A stretch of 64,000 nucleotides of DNA from Blasia pusilla (Eukaryota; Marchantiophyta; Marchantiopsida; Blasiales), in NCBI GenBank assembly GCA_050084515.1, contig CM114275.1:15996001-16060000 (forward strand). Reading direction: 5' to 3'. Numbering within the stretch: position 1 is the first letter of the stretch; every line of letters starts with the position of its first letter. The position numbers and the translations under genes were made by a program. The notes under the pieces are model-generated. The model had not been told where the DNA came from. It worked only from the letters and a program-made list of their open reading frames with translations, and made no database searches. Shown one piece after another: positions 12,537 through 22,599 of the stretch.

Positions 12537-12673
12537 TTGTGTGATCTCCATGTATATGTATGAGTTGATTTTTGTACATGTGTGGATCGACCCGTGTGTG
12601 GGGAAGATCAGTGTTGTGTGGTGTAGATGTGACCAGCGATGTATGTTGTGTAGCGATATGTATGTGCACGATA
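12537..12673 (+). repeat. F2 split direct repeat segment beta1
   Basis: 137 bp starting TTGTGTGATCTCC and ending GCACGATA. It is repeated with the same length and few mismatches at 13130-13266 (ending GCACGACA). It is separated from alpha2 by the dinucleotide GC. Confidence 0.9.
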
Positions 12674-12675
12674 GC

Positions 12676-13129
12676 TATCACATCTGAGTAGCCAATAGGC
12701 CGAGATCTATCGTGGATAGGGCGTAGGAGCCAGTGAACTATCTTGAGTGTAACTTTGTCCCAAAATGTCGGATGAGGTTGAGGATAGGTCCATTGTGTCA
12801 GGAACGTCGTTTCTGACAATTTTCATGTTGGGGTCTTTTACAGCCAGGTGACTTGTTGACCAGGTCACCCGCCCCTGGTAACCTGTGCGTACAGGTTACC
12901 AAGGGGAGGGCTATTTTTAGGGTAAGAGCCTTTCCGCTCTTCCCAACCCTATATAACTTTCTCATGTTGGGTCGTTGGAGCACCTCTCTTGTATGTGTGT
13001 GAGATAGGACTAGGGTGCTAGCGTCCGGATTCCTTGATAGCACAAGGTGGACTAGGTTCGATATGCCGATGTAGATTGAGGAGTGGAGTTTTAGGCCAGG
13101 TGTGCCGTTTTTACTACTCTTTATTTTTG
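12676..13129 (+). repeat. F2 split direct repeat segment alpha2 with TATA box
   Basis: About 454 bp between the two beta copies, beginning TATCACATC (compare F1 TGTCACGTC). It holds a clear TATA element, CCCTATATAACTT near 12945-12960, downstream of GC-rich inverted motifs (GGTAACCTGTGCGTACAGGTTACC, 12878-12901). This suggests that the promoter lies in alpha. Confidence 0.8.
12878..12901. promoter_or_regulatory. Palindromic motif upstream of the alpha2 TATA box
   Basis: Arms GGTAACCTG and CAGGTTACC flank a short centre (TGCGTA), about 50-60 bp upstream of TATATAA. Its position suggests a factor-binding site or a hairpin near the F2 transcription start. Function is inferred only from position and symmetry. 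Confidence 0.4.
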
Positions 13130-13266
13130 TTGTGTGATCTCCATGTATATGTATGAGTTGATTTTTGTACATGTGTGGATCGACCCGTGTGTGGGGAAGA
13201 TCGGTGTTGTGTGGTGTAGATATGACCAGCGATGTATGTTTTGTAGCGATATGTATACGCACGACA
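13130..13266 (+). repeat. F2 split direct repeat segment beta2 (right terminus)
   Basis: A second copy of 12537-12673. It ends CGCACGACA at 13266, after which F1 RNase H sequence begins at once, fixing the true right end of the inserted F2 element. Confidence 0.9.
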
Positions 13267-14591
13267 ACGCCCACATTAAGGAGACCAATCAAGGGGAGGC
13301 TTTTCCAATTGCATACCGATTGGAGCATGTTGGGGCTTGGAGCCGTGCTCACCCATCATAACGATGAGTGTAGAGAGTGTTTTTTTGGCCTATGCAAGTC
13401 GCTCGAACAACGCTGCACATGCAAAGTTTAGATTGTATGAGGGTGAGTGCTTGGCTGCAGTGTGGGCTGTCGCATATTTTAGGTGTTATCTATTGGGCAA
13501 TCCCTTTACCATCATTAGTGATCATCAGCCACTTAAGTGCTCGATGGGGTCCGACAAGCTTAAAGGGAAGCTAGCAAGGTGGGCTCTGTTGTTGCAGGAG
13601 TATGATTTCCGTGTGGTGCATAAACATGGGATGCTCAACTAGGACGCAGATGGTTTGAGTTGTAACCCATCCACGAGTCAGCAAGATGTGATTGGAGCTC
13701 AATGGCATGGAGAGAGTGATGAGTAGTTGGTGCCAGGATGGCACGGATCAGCCTATTTGGACTTGTTGGCTATGGAGAGACAAATTGTTGAGACTTCGAT
13801 GGTGAGTTATGATGGAGAGTCCTTAGATCTAGAGACCAGCGAGGAGACGATAGGTGGCCGAAATATTCACGATGATGGAGTATTCTTGGAGTACTTGCAT
13901 ACTAGCAGCATCCCGAGCACAATGGGTGCTAGAGAGCGGGGTCGGATCCTACAGCAAGCCAGACGGTTCCGGTGGGAGGAGACACATGTGTTGTGAGTTT
14001 GGGAGGATGGTAGAGTATGTGTAGTGCGGCATCCTTCACATAGAGCACGTTTGGTGCATCATGCCCACCAGGAGTTAGGTCATTTTGGAGAAAAGCGGAC
14101 ATACAACTTGCTCCAGATACAGTATTGGTGGCGAGGCATGCAGATTGACGTACAATAGTTTGTTGCCAAGTGCATGGTTTGTGATTAGGTCTGGGGATCG
14201 TTCAATGCTCTGATTCCACAATTGCATCCACTTTCAATCATGGGGTTAGGTTATAGATGGAGTTTGGATTTTGCAAGACCTTTACCTTTGACAGAGCGCC
14301 ATAGTCGTTATGTGTTGGTGATGGTCGAGCACTTCTCAAAGTGGATAGAGTTAGTTGCATTGCCTAACAAAGCAAGTGAGGGAGTAGCGCATGCCTTCCT
14401 CGATTGAATGCTGAGTCATTATGGCGCACCAACTGAGGTGTTGATAGACCAGGATATCGAGTTTTGCAAGGAGTTTCAGGCCTTGTGTGATCAGACGCTG
14501 ATCGACCACCGCACCACTTCACAAGATCATCTTGAGGTGGATGGACTAGCAGGGAGGGTTGTGTATATGGTGAAGAGAGGATTACGCAATT
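13267..14591 (+). mobile_element. F1 retrotransposon remnant (RNase H and integrase), continuation of copy 1
   Basis: Starts inside RNase H (acgcccacattaaggagacc, matching 33834 in copy 2) and continues through the YEGECLAAVWAV helix and DHQPLK motif, the linker with SLDLETSEE, the HHCC region, and the integrase core (WSLDFARPLPL near 14262, the DQ.IEF site near 14450, VKRGL near 14575). Homology stops at about 14591 inside the integrase. Several stops are present. It has the same orientation and family as 2387-5565, so the two most simply are one element interrupted by F2. Confidence 0.82.
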
Positions 14592-14989
14592 ATTTATTTT
14601 CCATATTAGAATATCTTCCATGCCTCATGTCGAGAGCACATGAACTTCCTTAGTACCTATACTAATCCCCCTTTAATATTTAATATTAAGTAGTAAGGGC
14701 CTATAAGGGACCGTGTGATGCATGAATCCCTATTTAATAATTCACTTTCCTTAACGATCTCTTTCTCTGACTCCCTACTTAACTCGTGACCAAAATTAAT
14801 TTTGAAAGAATTCTAAGACACGTGTCAAAAGGAGGAACATCTAAATTTAATATATAGATTTTAAAATTTAGAAAGATACTCATGCTTTGAACCACATGTA
14901 ATATAAAAACTATGAAAATAAATCTCATATTTAAAACTAATTTGTATTTTTCGTTTGGATTTGACACACGTCCATAGAGAAAAGCCCCT
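14592..14989. other. AT-rich spacer
   Basis: A short AT-rich stretch between the truncated F1 integrase and the solo terminal repeat. No gene or repeat recognised. Confidence 0.5.
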
Positions 14990-15613
14990 TGTCGTGCGCA
15001 TACACAACGCTACACAACATACATCGTTGTCATTAAATACAGACACACATACACACGATCCCATGTTAACTCATTGAATCCACACATAGAGAGGATCAAC
15101 TACTAAAATATCTCCAATAAATCATGTGATATTCTCAACTATAATATCTCCATGGTGCACACGAATGTCTCTTTCATGTCATAGTAAATCCACTCTCCTA
15201 ATGAGAGGTCTGGGTTACACACAGAAGGCGAGGAGGACCATAGTTGCGTCGACTCATGCCAAGAGGTTCAACAAAGAGAGAAAGAGTTCTAAAGCTCTCT
15301 CTCCTTGGGATATTTCCTCTTCCCTCTCCCAAACTCTCTTCACGGTAACCTATGCTTGTAGGTCATCTCCTTGGATGTTGACCCGTTGTAGGAGGTCAAG
15401 GATCACTTCCCAAAGTGGAAAGTCAACTATACTCAAAATGACAACTTATCCAAAATAGTAAGTTTTACAATATGGTTCCAAATGAGCCGAAATGAAGGGG
15501 AAACCTGCTCTCTCAAGCTACCCGTGGCCTCAGTAGGTCATCCTCGACCTCTTTAGGCTGTCCACCAATATCCTCGTAGGCACTCTCAGCCATCTATTTT
15601 AAAAGACATGACA
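14990..15613 (-). mobile_element. Solo F1 terminal repeat (alpha-beta)
   Basis: On the minus strand this reads TGTCATGTC.. (start at 15613) through an alpha segment and directly into beta (TTGGAGATATT..) ending GCGCACGACA at 14990. It is about 624 bp, TGT..ACA bounded. It lacks any body. Such a product is expected when alpha1 and alpha2 of an alpha1-body-beta1-alpha2-beta2 element recombine, leaving alpha-beta2. I see no clear target-site duplication in the flanks. Confidence 0.8.
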
Positions 15614-15653
15614 TCCGTACAGAGATCCCCATAACCATCAAATTATCGTATGA

Positions 15654-15877
15654 TCTATATTATTATCATATAGTGATTCTTCATTTTGAGATCAACTCTC
15701 ATATTGATATATGTATTTTTTTAAGAGAATCGCTCATTGTCTAAACCAATAATATTGCTCGAACTCAATGATACGCTACACTTAATAATTCATTTTAAAT
15801 TATATAATAAAGTTCTTATAATTTCTAAAGATGTTAATTAAAAAATTAAATTTCGTGCCCAAGCACGGGCATGCTAG
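15654..15877 (+). mobile_element. Short non-autonomous Helitron
   Basis: Begins A|TCTATATTATTAT and ends with a hairpin (CGTGC-CCAA-GCACG, near 15854) followed a few bases later by CTAG|T. This is the 5'-TC..hairpin..CTRR-3' structure with insertion between A and T that defines Helitrons. It is 224 bp, AT-rich, with no coding capacity. Confidence 0.65.
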
Positions 15878-16199
15878 TTACTAGTATCACATATGTCACC
15901 ATCGGATGAGGACAGAAAATACACATCTCAATACTAAGGAAGTTTTTCGAATCCCATCCTCTTTTGATAATAGAGAATTTTAACAAGTGATAGATTGTGG
16001 ATGTTCCACACTGATAAAAAACATATGGAGCATAGGTATGAATTAAAATTTTTTACTAGAATTCGAATTTAATTATATTGACTTAATTATTTATTAGACG
16101 TGTCATAGGGGGTAAAACACATAAGAGGAAGGATTTGAAACCCAATTTTTTTAATAATATAGATTTTTAATCCGTACCCTCCTAATATTTTGAAACGCA
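15878..16199. other. AT-rich DNA with further Helitron 5'-end-like motifs
   Basis: On the minus strand two more starts resembling Helitron 5' ends occur (TCTCTATTATC near 15976 and TCTATATTATTAAAA near 16166). I could not find convincing partner 3' hairpin-CTAG ends, so they are not called as elements. Confidence 0.4.
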
Positions 16200-17700
16200 C
16201 CATTAATATTTGAAACCGAATTGTCGGGTATCGTTGTGGTTTATCACTTTAGGTACAGAGCTAACAAACTGAAAGCACTTTTACGAAGCCGTTAAGTCAA
16301 GTCGTGCGGCCCACGGGAATCGTGTGAATATGTAACAAATTTTCGCAGAGCGTCTTGCGAAATTGGGGTTCCGAGATCGTCCGATGTCGAAGTCGTGTGA
16401 ACGTCGCAACTCGCACGAGTCGTGTGGGCCGTCGGCATCTTCGGCGGCAAAGCGTTCGCATACATCTGCCGAAATGTCTGGAATCGCGTGTCGCCTTTGC
16501 TCGATGCCGAAGTGCGGTCGCTCGCATGTGTTAGACAGGAATGGCCGCACCCCCTTCACCGAAGCTTTCGCAGTTAGGGTTCCGAATTTTGGCCCTGTCA
16601 TAGATGTCACCCAAATCCGCGAAGCTTGAACGCTTTAGGGTTCGGCCTTTCGGAGTTTCGTTCCGGTCGTAGATTTCACCGCAGTCGGCGAAGGTTGTGC
16701 AGCGAGGGTTAGGACTACTGATAGTGTCGCGGGTCTCGCGTTAATCGGCGAAAATTGCGTGGTCAGGGTTTAGGGTAGAGCCCAGCGAAATCAGCGAAGC
16801 TTTGCAATTAGGATTCGGGAATCTGGACATATTCCTGTAATTCATGTCACAAAAGCTCAGGCTTTCGCATTTCGGGTTCGGCCTTGGCACTGTGGTACTT
16901 CTCACGGACACGCTCGCGTGAGAGCTAAGGGTTTAGTCGTCGTCTAGCATCGGGGTGTGTGGGCCAGCCAGACGTTTACTCTCAGTAAGTAGTGCGTGCA
17001 CAGCTCCGTCGGTCAAGGTTCGTCCGTGTGCGTTTGCCTAGATGTCCCAGATTTTGCCCCAGGACGAAGCATCGAGCAAAAGTTAGGCCTGGAAATGGAA
17101 GTTTTCCAAATAATGTACCTGTCTCGACCAGATCTGGCTTTCGGATGCAGGATAGCAGATGCGTGAGATGCCAGTATAAGAAACGGCGGTTGACTGCTTC
17201 CCTCGGATGCGTGCTCGCGCGTTACATCTGCTCTCCATTACACCCTTTCCAGTCGGGTCCAGTCGACCCGATTTCGATGGGACCAACGATAGCTTGTTCG
17301 GTTAACGGCGCGCCGTCATGATTTGTTGTAGGCAATGGAACTCATACGTCTACTATTTCCGCAAATGTGAAGGAACAACTAACATCTTGAGCTTCCACTG
17401 CCAAGACTGGAATATCACAAGAACTTGGAAGACCGTTTCGGATTAGAAGTCGGCTGTGTCGTAACTCTCCTTCACGACGTTCGCCCCCACAATCTTTGGT
17501 GCTGCGGGCAAAGCATGATCTTGGCCAACTCCCACACGTGACAAGCCGCTGAAGGATGCAGACACACAGATACTCCCGCCGAAGAAAATGGCTTAACTGG
17601 CCGTGCATGGAATTACGCGGACACCGGTAGTCAACGAGATGAACGAAAGCACCTTTACGGCTTCGATCGAAAGATCAAAGCACAAACCCTAAATAAACCG
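16200..17700. other. CpG-rich region with degenerate GGGTT-containing repeats
   Basis: GC- and CpG-richer than its surroundings. Loosely repeated units of the form CGGCGAAGnTTnGCA..TTAGGGTTCGG recur roughly every 80-100 bp from about 16440 to 16890. No long reading frame with a recognisable domain is present. It may be an unmethylated promoter or 5' UTR region, or an old repeat. It lies beyond the 3' end of the PITP gene. Confidence 0.4.
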
Positions 17701-18023
17701 TACCTACGGTCTCAGAGTCACGACCAACGGATAAAATTCGAGCAAGCTGAATTTGTACAAGCCCTAATTGTCTGAAGCGACAAGCCCTTCCCTGAAATCC
17801 AGAAATGAACTGTCTGTCCGTTCTCCAGAGAGGGTGCGATGAAAGGTTTCCTAGGAGCAGGCCACAACCAGACCATACTCTCTACATTGACCACGTTATT
17901 TCGGTTCGTAAACTGATACATTTAAGTCACAAGTTCAATATGGCACAAATTTGCCGATCAATTTGATCAGCAACCCGTTACTAGACATGAATTACTTGAT
18001 GTCCAAGTGACATGGGAGATATT

Positions 18024-21000
18024 TTAGAAGGGGGATGAAATCATGATTGGGACATTGGAATCTACTCTGCTATCACTAGTTATTTTACCTGGAGAGTAAA
18101 TATTTTGCAGGTCTCGCTGCTGCTCCCTATCTTCCACTATTGAAGTTCCTAAGGCATTGTTAGATCCACTTCCAGCCGAGGAGGTCATCCCAACTCCGCT
18201 GCCCTTGGCTTCATTTTTCAGGCCATTTGCCGCTGTCAGAGGTGTACCCTGTTGGTGGTGCATTGTCTGCACGGCCATAGAAACTCCGTTGAAACTACTG
18301 GATAAAATTCTGACTTCATCCAATTTCGCTCACTTCATCGACTTTGGTTCAATCACTAGCACAAAGAAAGTTACAACTACACCAGACTGACTTGTGTGGA
18401 ATCTTGCGACTTCAAGGATAGTTATTACCGACAAAAGGAGACATACTACTACACCAAACTGAATTGCGTTGAGTCTTCCAAATAGAGTCAGGAACAGCAG
18501 ACGAACCATATTTAGAGTTTGATCCATTTGGAGCTCCATGAGTCGCACATCTTCGTACGTGAGACCGTACCAATCATCAATCCAGGCAAAACATCGTTTA
18601 TGGCTCTCCATAAAGAGAGCTTTCTCTCCCTGTGGAAAGAGACAACAAACTTTCAGAACAATTTGACGTCATGGAGAAGTTCCTGCTAATACAACAGGCA
18701 AACATACAGCAGTTCTGTACCCTATCAGTGATGCTAGATTAATCTACAAGTGTTATGAAAACACAGTATAGCACACACATGCCATTCTTTGGAAATCGAT
18801 CGCAGATTGTGAAAATCAATTCCGATCACCAACTGAATATTCTTTAGGTACGTACCCCCAAAAGAAGCTGTTCCAGCCGATAGCCAAAACCCCAATATGG
18901 AGCATCCACCGTCACCAACTTATATGCCGTCATTACTGGATTGCACCTAGCCTGCAAATTGTTGCAAGGTCTCTTCAAATTAATACTTCAGGTCTAAGCA
19001 GCTTTCCTTAAGAGATTGTCAGAATGATGAGAGACACAGCAGAAGCATTTCAACCGACCTCCCACACATTAACTAAGGCTCCGATTACATTGATTGGCTA
19101 CAAGCACTAGAGATGCCCTTATGATAAGATTTAGTGGCAACGATGAGCTTGGTCATCACATATGTGCCGGAAACAGTTGTGCAACTACTCCTGTCAAGAG
19201 GTTCCTACATTCCATGACCCACCATGGTAGGTGTATTTGAACATTTGTGCTGCAGGAACAGAATGCAGTGAAAAATCTCAAAGAGACGACTTGACAGACT
19301 GAAATCAGCCGGAGTTGCACAAGAAGCCTTAAACATGTAGAATGAAAATTTGCCCATAACACAAGACCTGTAGGAGAGAGATGTGAAATGTGGTACCTGC
19401 CAGCCCGGTAACAATAATCCACGACCAGTCTTTTGAGACTTATACGTTTCAAGATCAATTAGAGGACCACCAATCACATAACTCCAGTAATCTCGCACAT
19501 TGGAGGCAATATCAACGTACTCCACCTTTCTAATATTAAGTTTATCATTAGGAAGATTATGGACCTGCAAGACAAGAAGGATCCAAATTAAGCTTCACCG
19601 CTGATAAAAACATCATTACTTGCAAACTGTGAATGATCACCCCTTACTTCCACTATGAACAATTCCTTGAGTTGCTAATTGTGAATCTGAACAAAAACGT
19701 TGCATGCCCAATTGAACAACCATTCCGAGTAAGATCACAATTACTGATCCGAGTGTTTAGAACTCCAAGTTCGAAGAAGAGTACATTAACTTTGAACTTC
19801 AGATAGTGTAGATGCCCAAATGGCAAGCACTAACTAGCAGAGAAAACATAACACTACAGGTCAAAACAAAACTTCACAATATCCTGCAGCAATACACTCG
19901 CTCTGCTTGGTATAATTTGATGATAAATTGATCATACTATCCCGCCCAGGTTGCTCTGACTAAGAGCTTATTGCTTCTTCCTTGTCAGGTCACAAAGCTA
20001 AACCCCCAACTGGCACTGTGGTAGATATCAGAAGATACCGAAATCGGCCGATCAGATTTCTTTCACTTTTTTGAGATATGCTCTAATTGAACACATTTCT
20101 GACCCACCAACCAACACGAGACCTATAACATTCTGTGAGCATCTCTCCATCACCGTGGAGCATTTCATTCATTCATTAAGGCTACCACATCAGACAATCA
20201 CATGAAAATACCAGACTGGTCTAACTTAGTGACCACTACAGTAAGAAGGTAAGCTAGAGTTTGAAGCCAATATTGATTTACCTATTTAGGACTTCAATAA
20301 TATAGAAGGAGACAAGATTCAGTAATGTGAGGGACTAAAAGAAAAAATATCCTCATCGACACCTTCAAAGAGTCTCCATTGACTGGTATGATGTTCATAA
20401 CGGAGACATGAAGCAAGTTCCATAGCAACTGCTAAATAAAAGATATAAACAAACCTGGACTGAATTTTCTTGCTTCTAAAAAACTGACGTTTGCCATAAT
20501 ATTTGGGACCTTGGAGCTGTCACAACACATATTACTACGGAGTCAGTCAGTGCTTCTTCCACAAGTTCTTTTCACTTGGACCTGGTGATTTGATTGGTTG
20601 TCCTGATATTTCAATCCCTGGATACCTTTCAGTAAGTTCATATGAGTTATTGTTCGTTATGACCTCAATTTGAGTTCCAAATACCTAACATCACTTCAAT
20701 AAATGGAATGATTTACCTATTTTCAAAGACATTACCAACATATATACCACCCTAACTTGTGTTGTCCTTTTAGTATAATTGATTATAAAGGCTGGTGCCC
20801 CTTGGGAATTCACAATGACCACAAAGGAAGCTGCGGAGTATTGCTCAAAAATTAATGGACTGTTTATTCAGAGAAACATGATCAATCTCTTAAGATAATT
20901 GCTCCGACTAAATGGATTCTTTATCCAAAGAAACCTAATCATATGTTCAAATATGATTAGGTTTAGTATACCTTAAGCTATTTCCCTTCATTTTTAGGGC

Positions 21001-22597
21001 AACAAAACAAATCGACTATCTACATCAGCAATTAGGGTAAACCATGACATGATTCCAATAGGGTTGCAGAAGACTTACATTATGAGAACTGCCACCGTCC
21101 GCAACATGTATAGTTTCTATAGTAAGACTGAACCTTGCAAAATAAGGACACTACACAATCACAGCCAAGAAAAAATATTTAAATCAGCCACCTGCTTGTA
21201 ACAACAGGAGGTTTGATTAAAGAGATAGGACCAGAGTGACAACAACTCATGGGAAAGTCTTGATTTCCAAAATGTCCTTTCTGAAATGTAAATGAACCCC
21301 ATTAAAAAATGATTAAATCAACTCCTGTGTTAAACAACACAAACCAAAACACCAAAAGTAGTGACAAGACAAAAGAGATACCTTCAGCACTAGGGGTTGA
21401 CATTGTGGCCCAAGCCCATCACACCAAAAAAACACACCAAAGAAATTAGAACAGTGTCCACCCATAGTTAGCCTTTTCCACAGCATTTGTTCTACCATGA
21501 CAAATGGACCACCACCTAAAAATGCAAGTTAGAGCTGCTTCTAAATAGCACATGTAATTTTTCTGCTGCATAAACATGTGGAAAATTCTAAACCTAGCCG
21601 ATGTGTCCGTTAATAGCAGAATCTCCAGTGATCCAAGAATGGTACGAGATTGAAGTTGTGAAAAATCCTGTTGACAGCAAAAGAAGTTCTTCGATACTGA
21701 TATATTTACTATGGCCATCAAGAATCTAATGAACTATGAAGAGTGGAATTCTGACAAAGAAAACAGCCAAGTTAAAAGCTATACCTGTTTTGCACTTTGG
21801 ATATGCATTCCAGGCCTCCTCTTCAATAAGTAAGGAGTTTGTAGGAGCAATAGCTGTCAACCAGGCAGGAGCCTTACTGCAAATAACCACAACCAATGTA
21901 GGCGAGTCTATCAAAATGGAGGCCTAAAGTAGTGGCACTGACATCCATTGGAAGGAAAAATTGGTGTGCACTATCTACTTCGCCCAATATCGCATTAATC
22001 CAGGCTTGTTTCTCATGATTCAAAACCTACCAATCTTTTGGCAGCGTGTACATACCAGCTGCTTGTTGCAGTTGTAGACACTATCCATGTAATCATCGAG
22101 ATGACAAGAAGGTTCAATGCGATTGAACTTGCAAAAAGCACGAGTACAACCCACAGGGGGAATCTATAAATGTACCTTTGCAAGTGATAAACTTTTGACG
22201 TATATTGACCTTTGCCAAATTCTTCATTCTCGAAGGGTTCATTCACCAGCACTTCAACACCTTCGGTCCCTGATGTTTGCTGCTCTTGCATCTTGGTAAC
22301 CATATACATTTGAGCTATTCTATACTGCAAGACAATCCAGAGAAACAGCATTAATACATTACTATACCCATCATCCACTACTCCACCTGAACGCTTCAGA
22401 CTGTACATACCACTGCAAACAAGGTATAATGGTTTCTGGAAGGAAGTGGAGAAAAGAGAGAGTTGGAAAGAGTTCAAATTAATTTCTGTGTGATAATGAA
22501 ACCCTAAAAAGTAGGGCATAAAGAAGAGAGTTCCACTTTGAAAAAAAAAGTTTGAAAGAAATTTACCTCCTCTACTGATAGAGGCATAACCACTCGA
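18024..22597 (-). CDS. Phosphatidylinositol transfer protein, class I-like (START-type), first exon not found
   Basis: A lipid-exchange protein predicted to shuttle phosphatidylinositol and phosphatidylcholine between membranes. Minus-strand exons with GT..AG borders: 22597-22567 (RVVMPLSVEE), 22324-22176 (YRIAQMYMVTKMQ.., GVEVLVNEPFE, GQYTSKVYHLQ), 21876-21785 (KAPAWLTAIAPTNSL, EEEAWNAYPKCKT), 21150-21079 (CPYFARFSLTIETIH), 19564-19397 (VHNLPND.., VEYVDIA, DYWSYVIGGP, KTGRGLLLPGWQ), 18951-18856 (CNPVMTAYKLVTVDAPYWGFG), 18629-18507 (LFMESHKRCFAWIDDWYGLT), then a Ser/Gly/Gln-rich tail ending at TAA 18024. These follow the PITP domain from strand 1 to the C-terminal helix. The upstream exon with Met and I-K-E is not located. 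Codon phase between the third and fourth listed exons does not match, so a very small exon may be missing. The tail-exon acceptor is uncertain. No stop lies inside the assigned exons. Angiosperms generally lack this class, relying on Sec14 types. Confidence 0.85.
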
Positions 22598-22599
22598 CT

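Larger units (their letters stand above)
5566..13266 (+). mobile_element. F2 gypsy-like retrotransposon with DNA methyltransferase and PHD finger, left end missing
   Basis: A related but distinct family. It starts inside gag at about 5566, next to F1 methyltransferase sequence, so its own alpha1 and leader are lost. Order: gag, protease, cytosine-5 methyltransferase, reverse transcriptase, RNase H, DDE integrase, PHD finger (pol stop at 12457-12459), a purine tract ending agctaggggga, then beta1 (12537-12673), alpha2 (12676-13129) and beta2 (13130-13266). Immediately after beta2, F1 RNase H sequence resumes, so position 13266 is a true right insertion boundary. Long stretches of 5949-8230 stay in one frame, broken by single stops. 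It is not functional as it stands. Confidence 0.88.

Noticed and set aside
12469-13352. Minus-strand ORFs with repeated HIHIATQHTSLV text
   Set aside because: They are the reverse reading of beta1 and beta2, not coding.
20455-20495. A 21-nt micro-exon (KQENSVQ) in the PITP gene
   Set aside because: It has AG and GT borders and resembles the QEN motif, but exon 21150-21079 already ends ..SSHN in phase with VHNL of the next exon, so it is not needed.
21598-21667. A PITP exon reading FFTTSISYHSWITGDSA
   Set aside because: It looks PITP-like, but an in-frame TAG lies at its only plausible donor, and exon 21150-21079 encodes the same segment much better.
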